From: Rossellomorea aquimaris
Lineage (GTDB): Bacteria > Bacillota > Bacilli > Bacillales > Bacillaceae_B
Assembly (NCBI RefSeq): GCF_035590735.1
Contig: NZ_CP141595.1
Location: forward strand, 2,823,001-2,887,000
DNA length: 64,000 bases
Direction of reading: 5' to 3'
Under the pieces are notes generated by a model, which saw only the letters and a list, made by a program, of their open reading frames with translations, ran no database searches and was not told the DNA's origin. Each line of letters opens with the position of its first letter. Position 1 is the first letter of the stretch. The position numbers were made by a program, and so were the translations under genes. Positions 36,991-46,764 of the stretch are shown here, piece by piece.

Positions 36991-37845
36991 TTAATCTTTC
37001 GTAAAGCCTAATAGAACACCGCCGATAATGATAAGAGCACACCCTGCAATGACGAGAAGGATCTGCTTCCTGGATTTCTTTTCACCTAAGAAAAACAAAC
37101 CTCCAAGGGTAGAAATGACGATCCCTGTTTGAGACAGGGAGAAGCTTGTTGCCACCCCGATACGTGGAAGCGCAAGCAGCAACCCTAAATTCCCCGATGC
37201 CCACATCAGACCGGTTAAGATATTTCGCACCGTATATTTTGTAAAGGGCTTATGCCTGAACGTAATGACAACCGCCCCGATAAACATTCCAATCGCCTGT
37301 GGCAAAATCGCTTCCCATCCGTCAATATCAAACCATCTTAAAATGACGACATAGGCTATGTATCCACAACTGGATAACAATAAAGTGAGTAGACCCTTTT
37401 TCAGTTGAGACTCTTCATCTCCCCCGGATTTTTGTGTAAATGATGTTAACACCACACCAATAATCAGAGCTAAAACGGCTCCGCTACCGAGGAGGATCGT
37501 TTCTGTCGTTTTCCATTCCTTAAACACTAAAACGCCAAAGAGAGTCGTTCCGATCAGCTGCATTCCCGTTGAAATCGGAACAGTTTTCGAAACACCGATG
37601 TATTTCACACTCGCTAACTGGTTCACTTGACCGACTGCCCAGAAGACGCCGGAAATGAAGCCGATTCCCCATACAAATAACGTCAATTCCGGGGATTTGA
37701 TGAAGAATACGCCTACCGCAAACAATAATGACCCAATGGTGATCCCAACCGTTTGACTGTAGGCATTCCCTCCAAGTTTTACACTTACAAACACAAGACT
37801 TCCCCATGCTACTGCGGGGATCAGGGCTAAAAGAATCCCTATCAT
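36991..37845 (-). CDS. glcU: GlcU, glucose uptake protein
   Basis: Ten-span membrane protein of the GRP (glucose/ribose) transporter family, 284 aa. The N-terminal AWGSLVFVSVKLGGNAYSQT (about 12-31) and the ETILLGSGAVLALIIGVVL segment are family-typical. Believed to take up glucose by proton symport for Gdh. ATG at 37845 with AAGGA upstream. B. subtilis glcU-gdh is SigG-dependent, but I found no exact SigG -10 here. Confidence 0.92.
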   Translation of the reverse strand: MIGILLALIPAVAWGSLVFVSVKLGGNAYSQTVGITIGSLLFAVGVFFIKSPELTLFVWGIGFISGVFWAVGQVNQLASVKYIGVSKTVPISTGMQLIGTTLFGVLVFKEWKTTETILLGSGAVLALIIGVVLTSFTQKSGGDEESQLKKGLLTLLLSSCGYIAYVVILRWFDIDGWEAILPQAIGMFIGAVVITFRHKPFTKYTVRNILTGLMWASGNLGLLLALPRIGVATSFSLSQTGIVISTLGGLFFLGEKKSRKQILLVIAGCALIIIGGVLLGFTKD

Positions 37846-38060
37846 ACATCCACATCCTTTTCCCAACAATAATCATAGTTTTTCTCTGAAACGAACATTC
37901 TAACCATTCATGCCAGAAAACAACTATTTTTTCCACTCTCTGATGCATACCCTCATTTTGTCCGGAATAATCTAAGGGGTGAGCTGGAAATATGGATGGA
38001 CAATGGATCATGATTACAGCATCCTTAATCAAATAGGTTAATCAAAGGGAATTAAAAACG

Positions 38061-38099
38061 AATAAGAAAGCATTGGTTTATAACCAATGCTTTCTTATT
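38061..38099 (-). terminator. Terminator of the lipoprotein gene
   Basis: AATAAGAAAGCATTGGTTTATAACCAATGCTTTCTTATT-type perfect 18-base stem with a T-rich tail on the minus strand, 3 bases past the stop. Confidence 0.9.
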
Positions 38100-38101
38100 T
38101 G

Positions 38102-38626
38102 TCATTTTGTAGAGGTATGTATGGGCACAATCACCCGGTCACTGTCCACATTCACAATGACGTGTACATCTCTGTTAATGGAGAGATCTTTGAAACGTAA
38201 TGAATATAAGCCTGTGGGATTTTTTTCGATAGATTGTATAACGACTTGTGAAAATCGAGGGTCTTTCATGACTAATTTAACGGCGCCTTCTTCGTTTTTG
38301 CTTTGTTGATCTGTCAGAAAAACCAATTGATCTGCAGAAGCTCTGCGCGGGAATGACTCCTGGAGCTTACCATCAAATGTCACATTTATTTTTTTCCCAA
38401 CTTCAATATCTTCTTTTTGTAGTTTTTTATCCTTGTCTGTCTTCATAACGGTTTGATCATTGAAAGAAAACCAAACATCATTAATAAGCACTTGATTGCC
38501 TTCAAGCTGGGTAACAAAGCCTATGAAATTTGCGCCCTCTTGTGATGTATTTACAGATGTTGCAGGCCCGCAACCGGTAAATAGAAAACAGAAACAAATG
38601 ATCAGAACAGTCAAACACTTCTTCAT
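38102..38626 (-). CDS. Putative lipoprotein (DUF3221-like)
   Basis: Secreted lipoprotein, 174 aa. Signal peptide with lipobox LFTGC (cysteine near residue 19), then a soluble domain with GFVTQLEGNQVLINDVWFSF, similar to the DUF3221/YobA pattern of oligonucleotide-binding-like folds. GGGGGGAG before ATG. Lone gene between glcU and yqjQ with its own terminator. Function unknown. Confidence 0.75.
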   Translation of the reverse strand: MKKCLTVLIICFCFLFTGCGPATSVNTSQEGANFIGFVTQLEGNQVLINDVWFSFNDQTVMKTDKDKKLQKEDIEVGKKINVTFDGKLQESFPRRASADQLVFLTDQQSKNEEGAVKLVMKDPRFSQVVIQSIEKNPTGLYSLRFKDLSINRDVHVIVNVDSDRVIVPIHTSTK

Positions 38627-38675
38627 AGACTCCCCCCTTATTAAATTAGACGAATGAGAGCATGATTTGGTTTCA

Positions 38676-39470
38676 CTATTTCTTGAAGAAAAGGTTATTT
38701 CCTACTTTTTCGACAAAAGATGGGAATAATTGATAGATGATGCTCCCCATATTCATCCATCGAGGCAGATTGATTTCTCTCCTATTGGTAAAAAGGGCTT
38801 CCACGACTTTTTGAGCGACATATGCCGGATCAAGCATAAACTTTTCTACATTCTTCACATACGCCCCGGATTCATCGGCAATAGAGAAAAAGTCTGTGGC
38901 AATTGGCCCGGGATTCACCGCAGTCACCCTCACACCGTACCTTTTCGCTTCCATCCTTAAACTGTTCGTATATCCCAGTACAGCATGCTTAGAGGCAGAG
39001 TACGCACTTGACTTTGGCGAAGCGAACTTACCTGCCTGAGAAGCAATGTTGATGATATGACCGGAACCTTGTTGACGCATATAAGGAAGGACTTCTCCCG
39101 TACATGCCATAAGTCCAAGAACATTCACGTCCATCATTCCCTTTACATCCTGGAATGACGTTTCATGCGCTTCCTGGAATATTCCATAGCCTGCGTTATT
39201 GATCAATGCATGAATCACTCCGAAGTCCTTCATGATGGTGTTGAAGGTGCGTGGGATTTCGTCGTAATCCGTTACATTTAACGGATACACTTCCACCTTA
39301 CAATTGTATTCGGTCATGAGCTTTTCTTTTAATGCTTCAAGCAGATGGACGCGCCGTGCAATCAAGGCGAGATTACCGCCGTTTTCTGCTACTTTAATGG
39401 CCATCTGTTCCCCGATTCCTCCAGAGGCACCGGTAATGACAATGGTTTTTCCTTTTATTCTACGGTTCAT
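38676..39470 (-). CDS. yqjQ: YqjQ-like short-chain dehydrogenase
   Basis: Classical SDR, about 264 aa. TGASGGIGE (cofactor), NNAGYG, Ser in NIASQAG (about 140), YSASK (about 153-157), and the long C-terminal helix region typical of the DltE/YqjQ group. I prefer MNRRIKGKTIV at 39470; MKESII at 39515 overlaps the yqjP 3' end and is possible. Directly downstream of yqjP, as in B. subtilis. Substrate unknown. Confidence 0.85.
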   Translation of the reverse strand: MNRRIKGKTIVITGASGGIGEQMAIKVAENGGNLALIARRVHLLEALKEKLMTEYNCKVEVYPLNVTDYDEIPRTFNTIMKDFGVIHALINNAGYGIFQEAHETSFQDVKGMMDVNVLGLMACTGEVLPYMRQQGSGHIINIASQAGKFASPKSSAYSASKHAVLGYTNSLRMEAKRYGVRVTAVNPGPIATDFFSIADESGAYVKNVEKFMLDPAYVAQKVVEALFTNRREINLPRWMNMGSIIYQLFPSFVEKVGNNLFFKK

Positions 39471-39486
39471 GTCTGTTCCCATCTTT

Positions 39487-40446
39487 CTAGGCAAAATAAT
39501 AATAGATTCCTTCATGCGATTCTTTCTTTATGTAGTGAAGTGATTCAAGATAATCCAATTGACCGATTGTTTCAGAGAGTGTCAGGCCTAGTTCCTTTTG
39601 ATAGACGGAAGGAAATAGTGTCTTACAGATGTCGAATACGGTCAGACGGTTACCTTTGATCATTTCGAGTACACCACGTGCTCTTTCATCCTGTTTCCCT
39701 AATCTCCTTGGAATTAATCCATGTACATCCGTAATATTGTCCCCATGACCTGTGTAGGCAAGGGAAATGGGAATATCCAATAACTTTTTCAAAGACGCGT
39801 TGTATTGAAGCAATGGCTTTGGACGTTCCATCTCCCCTTCAAAAGGAGGTTCAATGAGTGGATTTGGGGAAATATTCGCGAGTATATGATCTCCGGCTAT
39901 CAGAACACCATCACTCTCCCGGTAAAAGGATAAGTGACTCTGAGCATGCCCTAACGTTTCAATGATTGTCCAGTCTTCCATTCCGGGAATGAAGTCCCCT
40001 TCCTTTATTTCAATATCCAGTTTTCGGTTCCCCATAAATTTCAAAGGACTCTTAAATTTATGGATTGCTCGAAGATACTCTTGAGGTAAACCAGATTCTA
40101 ACCCCAATTGAAGGAAGAAGCGATCATACACATCATGAAAATATTCGTTGCGATCCAGCCAAAACTTGTTATAGGGATGCCCATATATTTTGACCGAGGA
40201 AGAAAACCGATCAAGCAGCCCCGCGTGATCGGGATGATGATGAGTCAGAACGATTTGTTCAATATCTAGAGGTGTATACCCCAAAAGGGATAATTGCCCG
40301 GTCAACTGTACCCAGGCTGTATCTGTAAGCGGCCCTGCGTCCACCAACGTCAAGGCGTCCCCTTTCACCAAATAAACATTCACATCTCCAACGGCAAAAG
40401 GAGTTGATAGAGTGATTTTTGCAATATCATTCACTAACGTTGTCAT
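39487..40446 (-). CDS. yqjP: YqjP-like metallo-beta-lactamase-fold hydrolase
   Basis: MBL-fold protein, 319 aa. Zinc motif THHHPDHAG (about 68-76), later His in LGHAQSH (about 165) and Asp in IAGDH (about 184), then YTGHGD. C-terminal winged-helix-like part (about 245-319). Related to LACTB2-like hydrolases. Operon with yqjQ; the FadR-like operator upstream hints at a link with fatty-acid metabolism. Confidence 0.85.
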   Translation of the reverse strand: MTTLVNDIAKITLSTPFAVGDVNVYLVKGDALTLVDAGPLTDTAWVQLTGQLSLLGYTPLDIEQIVLTHHHPDHAGLLDRFSSSVKIYGHPYNKFWLDRNEYFHDVYDRFFLQLGLESGLPQEYLRAIHKFKSPLKFMGNRKLDIEIKEGDFIPGMEDWTIIETLGHAQSHLSFYRESDGVLIAGDHILANISPNPLIEPPFEGEMERPKPLLQYNASLKKLLDIPISLAYTGHGDNITDVHGLIPRRLGKQDERARGVLEMIKGNRLTVFDICKTLFPSVYQKELGLTLSETIGQLDYLESLHYIKKESHEGIYYYFA

Positions 40447-40539
40447 AAATTCACCACATTCTTCATAATAAAAGGGTAGGCAGCCAAAACGACATGCCCT
40501 CCACTTCCAGACATTCGTTTCTCAGACGTTAACAAAAAA

Positions 40540-40557
40540 TGAATGACCCTTCATTTA
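40540..40557 (-). promoter_or_regulatory. FadR-like operator before yqjP
   Basis: TGAATGA-CCCT-TCATTTA: both halves and the four-base spacer match the B. subtilis FadR pattern TGAATGAnnnnTCATTCA at 13 of 14 fixed positions. It sits just downstream of the predicted -10, where a repressor would block transcription. Confidence 0.55.
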
Positions 40558-40559
40558 AC

Positions 40560-40588
40560 AGTGTACATTTTTCCCTAACAAATGTCAT
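40560..40588 (-). promoter_or_regulatory. SigA-type promoter of yqjP-yqjQ
   Basis: ATGACA (40583-40588), 17 bases, TACACT (40560-40565) on the minus strand, directly before the FadR-like operator. Confidence 0.5.
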
Positions 40589-40621
40589 TTTTAAAATGAT
40601 TGAATATACTGAAATAAACAC

Positions 40622-40651
40622 TTGACAGAACAGCTGTCTTTCTATGATAAT
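40622..40651 (+). promoter_or_regulatory. SigA-type promoter of proI leader
   Basis: TTGACA, 18 bases, GATAAT; transcription would begin near 40658, ahead of the T-box. Confidence 0.6.
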
Positions 40652-40704
40652 CACCTATAATATACGTTTACTATCAAAAAGTCACCTTACATAAACGATA
40701 AAAG

Positions 40705-40950
40705 AAAAAGCGATGATAAAGACTAGTAATGAATAGATGATGTTAGAGATCGGTGCCCACCGGCTGAAAGACACCGTCATCCCCTCTATTTGTGAACCTG
40801 CCTTTTGAGCGTCTTAAAGCAGAACGTTTTTCCAACGTTACATGGAAGTTAAGTGTGTTCATTTCGTCCACTGGGGAATGAACAAAGCAAGGTGGTACCA
40901 CGGAAGCAGACCCTTTCGTCCTTTATGGATGAGAGGGTCTGCTTTTTTTT
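40705..40950 (+). promoter_or_regulatory. Proline T-box riboswitch
   Basis: Leader that senses uncharged tRNA-Pro. Stem I (about 40711-40820) carries an AGTAA motif, a GGTG/CACC-type distal stem and the specifier GAA-CCT-G with proline codon CCT at 40797-40799. The conserved T-box AAGGTGGTACCACGG is at 40889-40903 and a strong terminator (GCAGACCCT/AGGGTCTGC plus eight T) at 40905-40950. When uncharged tRNA binds, the T-box stem should replace the terminator and proI is read. Confidence 0.93.
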
Positions 40951-40978
40951 TCAGAAAAAATGGAGGAGGAATGAACGA

Positions 40979-41797
40979 ATGAAGACATTGTTTATTGGAG
41001 CAGGGTCGATGGCTTACGCTTTAATGAGTGGAGCACTGAAAGCCGGGATCCTGAAGAATGAAAAAGTGCATGTTACCAATCGGGCCAACCAAGAACGTTT
41101 AAACGAAATCGTGCACGAATTCGGTGTGCGTCATGTAGAACATGATTCTCCATACGACGTCGTCATTCTGGCCATGAAACCAAAAGACTTTCATGAGGCA
41201 GTAGATTCTATTAGGACCCACCTTTCAAGGAATACGATGGTCATTTCTGTTTTAGCAGGGATCACCATGGAACATATTAGCGACAAACTCTCCTTTAACG
41301 GAGCCATTGCAAGAGCCATGCCCAATACAAGTGCCGCCGTGGGAAAATCAGCTACGGCGGTATCGTTCAACCGGAACCTTTCTGACCCCCAGAAAGAATG
41401 GACGACAACACTATTTCAATCCGTCGGAACAGCAGTGGAAGTAGCGGAAGAACAATTAGACCTTATAACGGCTCTATCGGGCAGCGGCCCTGCTTATATT
41501 TATTATATAGCTGAATTACTTCAGAACGCGGCAGTAGAGTTAGGTTTGCAGGAAGAACTCGCTAAAAGCCTCGTTACCCAAACGATTGCAGGAGCGAGTG
41601 CGATGCTGGAAGAATCCGGTTTGGAAGCCCGGGAATTAAGGAGAAACGTGACCAGTCCAGGTGGAACGACAGAGGCGGGAATCACCACATTGGAAGATTA
41701 CCAGGTTAGAGATGCGTTTTTCCAATGTGTCTCATCTGCGAAAAGTCGTTCTGAAGTTCTTGGCAAGGAATTAAAAAAACAATCTTTGAAAAAATAA
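40979..41797 (+). CDS. proI: Pyrroline-5-carboxylate reductase
   Basis: Last step of proline synthesis, NADPH-dependent, 272 aa. Rossmann FIGAGSMAYAL (4-14), SGSGPAY (about 161-167) and the signature TSPGGTTEAGI (about 223-233). ATG at 40979 with GGAGGAGGA upstream; the open frame continues 42 codons upstream through the T-box and is not real. B. subtilis ProI (YqjO) is likewise behind a proline T-box. Confidence 0.95.
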   Translation: MKTLFIGAGSMAYALMSGALKAGILKNEKVHVTNRANQERLNEIVHEFGVRHVEHDSPYDVVILAMKPKDFHEAVDSIRTHLSRNTMVISVLAGITMEHISDKLSFNGAIARAMPNTSAAVGKSATAVSFNRNLSDPQKEWTTTLFQSVGTAVEVAEEQLDLITALSGSGPAYIYYIAELLQNAAVELGLQEELAKSLVTQTIAGASAMLEESGLEARELRRNVTSPGGTTEAGITTLEDYQVRDAFFQCVSSAKSRSEVLGKELKKQSLKK

Positions 41798-41870
41798 GGT
41801 AAAAGCCCATCATCATTCGCAAAATTCAATTTCCATTGATACAATCAAAGCAAAAAAGAAGGTCGGCACA

Positions 41871-43022
41871 ATGATTTCCCTACTCATTCTACTATACACT
41901 GTACTTGCGGTCTGGCTGGTTCTTACCATTGATGTGTGGAGGGGCCTATCAAAGCTCTCTTCCATTCAGGACTTCTCCTATACAGATCATGGGCCGCTCC
42001 TGTCTGTCATCGTACCGGCGAGAAACGAAGAAGAAACGATAGCAGACAGCATCCTGTCGCAGCTGAAACAGGACTATCACCAAATTGAATGGATCGTAGT
42101 CAATGATCGTTCAACCGATGGAACTCCTGAAAAGCTTGAAGCTTTGGCCGAACTGGATAAACGAATCAGCGTCCTTCATATCGACTCACTGGAACAGGGA
42201 TGGCTGGGAAAAAATCAGGCATTATATAAAGGGTATCAAATGGCAAAAGGAGACCTGATCCTTTTCACCGATGCCGACGTCATCTTTAAAGACCCCACCA
42301 TATTATCCAGAGCCGTGTCCTTTCTTCAATCACAGAAACTGGACCACATTACACTGGCTCCTTATATTCGATCGGGATCCTTTTGGCTAAAAAGCTTTGT
42401 GGCTTTTTTCTTATTCGGTTTCTCTTTTTATAAAAGACCCTGGAAAGCGAACGATCCCTCCTCTAAGACAGGTATGGGCATTGGAGCCTTCAACCTCATC
42501 ACCCGACTGGCTTATGAGGAAATCGGTACTCACGAAGCAATTAAGCATATGCCCGATGATGATCTGCAGCTGGGGGTCCAGATAAAGAAACATCAAAAAA
42601 AACAATTCTTCCTCACGGCCCTTCAGTCTCTGGAAGTGGAATGGTATCGATCCTTGAAAGAAGCCTTCCACGGATTGGAAAAAAACACATTTGCAGGGCT
42701 GCATTATTCCATGCTGCTCGTTGTGTTTGCCATGGTTGGAATCTTCTGCTCTACGGTACTCCCTTTCATCACGATTTTTTCAGCGTCCCCCCCAATTCGA
42801 ATCGTGAGTCTGTTGATCATTTTATTCATTGGCATCACTTATTTCAAAGTTATAAAGCAGATGACGAATGAGTCTCCTCTTCTTTTTCTTGCATTACCCG
42901 TAACAGCCCTATTATTTATCTACTCCATTGGACGAGCTACGTTTTTAACCTTTAAACGAGGCGGAATCGAATGGCGTGGAACGGTTTATTCGTATAAGGA
43001 ACTGAAGCAGAAAAGAAAGTAA
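41871..43022 (+). CDS. Membrane-bound family 2 glycosyltransferase
   Basis: GT-A fold transferase, 383 aa. N-terminal membrane span (1-22), LSVIVPARNEEETI (about 44-57), NDRSTDGT, DADV (about 141, metal site), DDDLQLGVQIKK as the acceptor/QxxRW-like region, and three C-terminal spans (about 280-375). Resembles HpnB- and carotenoid-type transferases as well as YqjN-region genes. Acceptor unknown. AAGAAGGTC before ATG; between proI and namA. Confidence 0.82.
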   Translation: MISLLILLYTVLAVWLVLTIDVWRGLSKLSSIQDFSYTDHGPLLSVIVPARNEEETIADSILSQLKQDYHQIEWIVVNDRSTDGTPEKLEALAELDKRISVLHIDSLEQGWLGKNQALYKGYQMAKGDLILFTDADVIFKDPTILSRAVSFLQSQKLDHITLAPYIRSGSFWLKSFVAFFLFGFSFYKRPWKANDPSSKTGMGIGAFNLITRLAYEEIGTHEAIKHMPDDDLQLGVQIKKHQKKQFFLTALQSLEVEWYRSLKEAFHGLEKNTFAGLHYSMLLVVFAMVGIFCSTVLPFITIFSASPPIRIVSLLIILFIGITYFKVIKQMTNESPLLFLALPVTALLFIYSIGRATFLTFKRGGIEWRGTVYSYKELKQKRK

Positions 43023-43121
43023 AGCACATTTCTTTTCTAACAAAAAAGGTGTTGTTATACTTCTTGTGTAGCACTATTTAGCAACCCGAAATAAATACAA
43101 CGTCATGGAAGGTGATCAGAA

Positions 43122-44138
43122 ATGAACGGAAAGCTATTTCAACCATATACGCTTAAAGATGTAGAACTCAAGAATCGAATTGTAATGGCACCTATGTGCA
43201 TGTATTCTTCTCATAACGAAGATGGAAAAGTAGAGAACTGGCATCGTACTCACTATACAAGCCGTGCAGTGGGTGGCGTCGGTCTCATCATTCAGGAAGC
43301 TACAGCGGTTACGCCCCAAGGAAGAATCTCCCCCCAAGATTTAGGAATTTGGGATGACGGACATATTGAAGGATTAAGAGAGTTAGTGGGATTAATCAAA
43401 GAACAAGGTGCGAAGACAGGTATTCAGCTTGCTCATGCAGGAAGAAAGGCCGTTCTCGAAGGAGATATTCTTGCTCCATCTGCGATCCCGTTCAACGATG
43501 AGATGAAAACGCCTGTAGAAATGACGGCGAATGATATTAAAGAGACCATCACTGCCTTCATCAATGGAGCCGAAAGAGCGAAGAAAGCGGGCTTTGATGT
43601 CATTGAAATTCACGGGGCACATGGATATCTCATCAACGAATTCCTGTCCCCGCTTTCCAATAAACGTACGGACGAATACGGGGGATCACCTGAGAACCGC
43701 TACCGCTTCCTACGTGAAGTCATTGATGGAATTCAACAAATATGGGACGGACCTCTCCTTGTTCGTGTTTCTGCCAAAGATTATAACGAAGATGGATTGG
43801 ACGTTGAAGACTATGTGGTATTTGCCCAATGGATGAAGGAACAAGGAGTCGATCTGATAGACGTAAGCTCCGGTGCCGTCGTACCCGCGCGAATCCCGGT
43901 GTTCCCTGGTTATCAGGTAAAGCTTGCTGAAACCATTAAAAAAGAAGCGAAGATCGATACAGGTGCAGTCGGGCTGATTACGACAGGCATACAAGCAGAA
44001 GAAATCCTGCAAAACGAGCGTGCTGACCTCGTCTTACTCGCTCGTGAATTACTTCGTGACCCATACTGGCCAAGAACGGCAGCCAAAGAGCTGGGTGTAG
44101 AGATCGAAGCGCCTAAGCAGTATGATCGCGCCTGGTAA
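43122..44138 (+). CDS. namA: NamA (YqjM), NADPH dehydrogenase
   Basis: Old-yellow-enzyme flavoprotein, 338 aa, the length of B. subtilis YqjM, which reduces alpha,beta-unsaturated carbonyls and nitro compounds in oxidative and electrophile stress. Active-site Cys in APMCMYS (C26) and Tyr28 as in YqjM; HGAHGYL (about 164-172) and an R-rich FMN loop. GGAAGGTGATC precedes the ATG. Confidence 0.95.
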   Translation: MNGKLFQPYTLKDVELKNRIVMAPMCMYSSHNEDGKVENWHRTHYTSRAVGGVGLIIQEATAVTPQGRISPQDLGIWDDGHIEGLRELVGLIKEQGAKTGIQLAHAGRKAVLEGDILAPSAIPFNDEMKTPVEMTANDIKETITAFINGAERAKKAGFDVIEIHGAHGYLINEFLSPLSNKRTDEYGGSPENRYRFLREVIDGIQQIWDGPLLVRVSAKDYNEDGLDVEDYVVFAQWMKEQGVDLIDVSSGAVVPARIPVFPGYQVKLAETIKKEAKIDTGAVGLITTGIQAEEILQNERADLVLLARELLRDPYWPRTAAKELGVEIEAPKQYDRAW

Positions 44139-44159
44139 GGAATGTTTTGTCAGACTTAA

Positions 44160-44198
44160 AGAGAGAGTTGCACGCCTAGGGGCATGCAACTCTCTCTA
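44160..44198. terminator. Bidirectional terminator
   Basis: AGAGAGAGTTGCA/TGCAACTCTCTCT hairpin between namA and the convergent acetyltransferase. Confidence 0.88.
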
Positions 44199-44199
44199 T

Positions 44200-44955
44200 T
44201 TATTCATACACTTTTTGGACTTCATACCTGAACCCTAAACAACGGTAGTTTTGTTTTTGATACATCAATCTCGGTGTATCCTCTCCATCCGCTACCAAAA
44301 TTACGGTTTTTTCAGGGAATTGTCTCATGACGAACTGTTGCAGCCTGCTGCCGATGCCCATCTTTTGAAACGATTCATGAACCATCAGTCCATCGATTTC
44401 TGCTGACCATTCTTCAATGATCACATCCACGGATCCGGCAGGGGTCCCTTTATAGAAAGCGAGGAGCTGCATCAAACGGGGATTATGAAAATTCCCCTTA
44501 TGCATGTCGACCTTTTGATTAGCAAAGGCTTCACCGTACTCAAGATCCTGCCCATACTGAAATGCCAGGTACCCATCCAATTCCCTGTCGGTAACCACTT
44601 TCACTTCAATATCAGAATTGTCTTCTATAGAAGGAAATTCACCAGGTTCTATACTGTATAGTTCATTAAATCCTGATTCATACCCTTCACGCTTAAAATA
44701 GTCCATAAATTCCTCTGTTAGTTTTGTATCCTGGGGAAAATAAAATTTCACATGCTTTTGCCCTTTTGATTGATGAAATTCTCTTAAAAAGTGAGCAGCC
44801 TCTTTAAATTCAGCCAGGGTTGGATGTTTTTTGAATTCAAGAAAGTTACTATCATACCTTGTTAACATTTCTGGAAAATGAATATGTTTAAAGAGATCAT
44901 TCCCTCCTATTTCATGCCCTGGATTATAAATATGGTCAAATGTGATTTCCTTCAT
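44200..44955 (-). CDS. GNAT-family N-acetyltransferase
   Basis: 251 aa, two-part protein: an N-terminal half of unclear fold (about 1-115) and a C-terminal GNAT core with acetyl-CoA loop FQKMGIGSRLQQF (about 195-207) and a final MYQKQNYRCLGFRY. Substrate unknown. GGGGAG before ATG. First of a minus-strand set with the histidine phosphatase and rnz upstream of it. Confidence 0.78.
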   Translation of the reverse strand: MKEITFDHIYNPGHEIGGNDLFKHIHFPEMLTRYDSNFLEFKKHPTLAEFKEAAHFLREFHQSKGQKHVKFYFPQDTKLTEEFMDYFKREGYESGFNELYSIEPGEFPSIEDNSDIEVKVVTDRELDGYLAFQYGQDLEYGEAFANQKVDMHKGNFHNPRLMQLLAFYKGTPAGSVDVIIEEWSAEIDGLMVHESFQKMGIGSRLQQFVMRQFPEKTVILVADGEDTPRLMYQKQNYRCLGFRYEVQKVYE

Positions 44956-44980
44956 TGGTACTCCCCTTTTCCTCTATGAC

Positions 44981-45520
44981 TTACTTCCAGATCCGTTGAA
45001 CAGATGCAGCTTCTTCTTCGACTTTTACTACATATACATCAGGATTGGACAGTGCAAACAGCTCATCATATCCATATTTCTCATCAAACAATCTCAAAAG
45101 CAGCGTCGTTAAGTTTCCGTGACTCACACACACCACATGGTCTTCTTCTTTTTCTAATACGTCTTCTACAAAAGACCTTGCTCTCCCCATTGCCTGGTCG
45201 TTCGATTCTCCACCAGGTAAAACAAGTGAAAAGTCATCAAAGCTCTTCTTTAACTTTTCCATCCAATCAGGAAGTTCCCGATCACTTAACACTCTTTCTC
45301 CCAAGCGATCGTCTTCTTGAATCGCTAATCCGGTCTGTTTGGCAAAGGGTGCTATGGTATCTATGGTTCTTACAAAAGGACTGGAATAGATTGCCTCAAT
45401 CGATCGGCTTTCCAGAAATGCAGCCAATTCGACCGCTTGCTGTTTCCCTACCTCCGTTAACGGCGAATGAAAAGGCTGCCCTTCGGCTTTCGCATGGCGC
45501 ACCAAATAAATCGTCTTCAT
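44981..45520 (-). CDS. Histidine phosphatase (phosphoglycerate-mutase-like)
   Basis: 179 aa. Phosphohistidine in LVRHAKAEG (His8 in RHA), second Arg in YSSPFVRTIDT, and the C-terminal VCVSHGNLTTLL histidine. Too short and divergent for phosphoglycerate mutase itself; more like SixA/CobC-type phosphatases. GAGGGGAAGC before ATG; rnz ends 10 bases upstream. Confidence 0.85.
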   Translation of the reverse strand: MKTIYLVRHAKAEGQPFHSPLTEVGKQQAVELAAFLESRSIEAIYSSPFVRTIDTIAPFAKQTGLAIQEDDRLGERVLSDRELPDWMEKLKKSFDDFSLVLPGGESNDQAMGRARSFVEDVLEKEEDHVVCVSHGNLTTLLLRLFDEKYGYDELFALSNPDVYVVKVEEEAASVQRIWK

Positions 45521-45530
45521 TTGCTTCCCC

Positions 45531-46457
45531 TCACTTCTTTACAGGTATTACGTACTCCATGAAGTCTTTTGCGATATAGGATTCTGGAAAGACGTCCCTT
45601 GCTTCCCTCTCCAACTCTTCCCATGACTCTTTTGCATATCGGGAGGAAATATGGGTCAAAAACAGCAATTTAGCCCCTGCTTTTAAAGCTGTCTCTCCCG
45701 CTTGCTTTGTCGTAGAATGGAAATATTCACGGGCCATTTCCTCCTGATCCCGATTGAAGGTCGCTTCATGAATGAGTATATCTGCTGACCTTCCTAAATC
45801 GACAGCACTTGAACAAACCCTGGTATCTCCAAGGACCGTGACAACCCGTCCAGGAATCGAAGGTCCAAGAAAGTCCTCTCCATTGAGTTCAGAGCCATCT
45901 TCCAGCTGAACGGTTTCACCTAATTTTAATTTCTTGTAGACGGGTCCAGGCTGAATGCCTCTTTCCTGTAATTGATCGACTTGAAGGACACCCGGTTTAT
46001 CCTTTTCCACCACACGGTATCCGAAGGTAGGCAGGGCATGATCCAGCTCCCTCGCCTCTACAATAAATCCTTCATCTTCAAAGATGGCCCCTTCCTCGAT
46101 CTCGATCACTTCAAGGGGATATCGAAGATGCGTACGGCTGACTGAAAGAGACACGTGGATATACTCTTTGATTCCCTTAGGTCCATATACCGTAAGCTGG
46201 GACTCTCCACCTTGAAAGGAGCGGCTGCCTAATAATCCCGGCAGCCCGTATATATGATCCCCGTGTAAGTGGGTGATGAAAATCTTCTCTATTCTTCTCG
46301 GTTTCAAGCTAGTATGTAAAATTTGATGCTGGGTTGCTTCCCCACAATCAAAAAGCCAAACCGCACCACGTTCTTCTAATAATTTCAAAGCAATACTGGT
46401 TACATTTCGGAGTTTAGCGGGTACTCCAGCCCCGGTTCCTAAAAATAATAGTTCCAA
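45531..46457 (-). CDS. rnz: Ribonuclease Z
   Basis: tRNA 3'-end endonuclease, 308 aa, MBL fold. Zinc motif HLHGDHIYG (about 63-71), VTVLGDTR (about 206-213), HEATF and LTHISSRY near the end. The start is TTG at 46457, 5 bases after GGAGTGA, because the next residues [14 protein letters not shown] match the B. subtilis start; the longer frame is not conserved. YqjK orthologue by position before zwf. Confidence 0.95.
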   Translation of the reverse strand: MELLFLGTGAGVPAKLRNVTSIALKLLEERGAVWLFDCGEATQHQILHTSLKPRRIEKIFITHLHGDHIYGLPGLLGSRSFQGGESQLTVYGPKGIKEYIHVSLSVSRTHLRYPLEVIEIEEGAIFEDEGFIVEARELDHALPTFGYRVVEKDKPGVLQVDQLQERGIQPGPVYKKLKLGETVQLEDGSELNGEDFLGPSIPGRVVTVLGDTRVCSSAVDLGRSADILIHEATFNRDQEEMAREYFHSTTKQAGETALKAGAKLLFLTHISSRYAKESWEELEREARDVFPESYIAKDFMEYVIPVKK

Positions 46458-46764
46458 CTTATTCACTCCTATGATGAGCCTTACTGCCATTATTTTAGCA
46501 CATCCAACGATTATTTACCTTTCTCTGCCATCGTCCATACCGCATTATCTCCCCTTGAAACATAAATGAGTAATAAGAACGTGAATTAAAGCCAATATAA
46601 TGACGTAGAGATTTTGCATAAAACGTTTTCATGTTTTTAATAAAAAAAGTCATCAGCATATAATTTGCTAATTGAACCATAAGTCTTTAAAATTAAGTAA
46701 TTGTATAGGATATTAAATAAGAAGACATACATTAAACAAGATAGCAACAAGATAAAGTGAGGTC
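46458..46764. other. Gene-free region between rnz and zwf
   Basis: Divergent intergenic DNA of about 307 bases, AT-rich, which must hold the promoters of rnz and zwf. I found no clear -35/-10 pair. A 61-codon open frame on the minus strand has no ribosome site and looks spurious. Confidence 0.6.

Noticed and set aside
40853..40978. Upstream extension of the proI frame
   Set aside because: It runs through the T-box and terminator of the leader; the ribosome site and conserved start are at 40979.
46495..46680. 61-codon minus-strand frame between rnz and zwf
   Set aside because: No ribosome site, odd composition, and it fills the expected promoter region.
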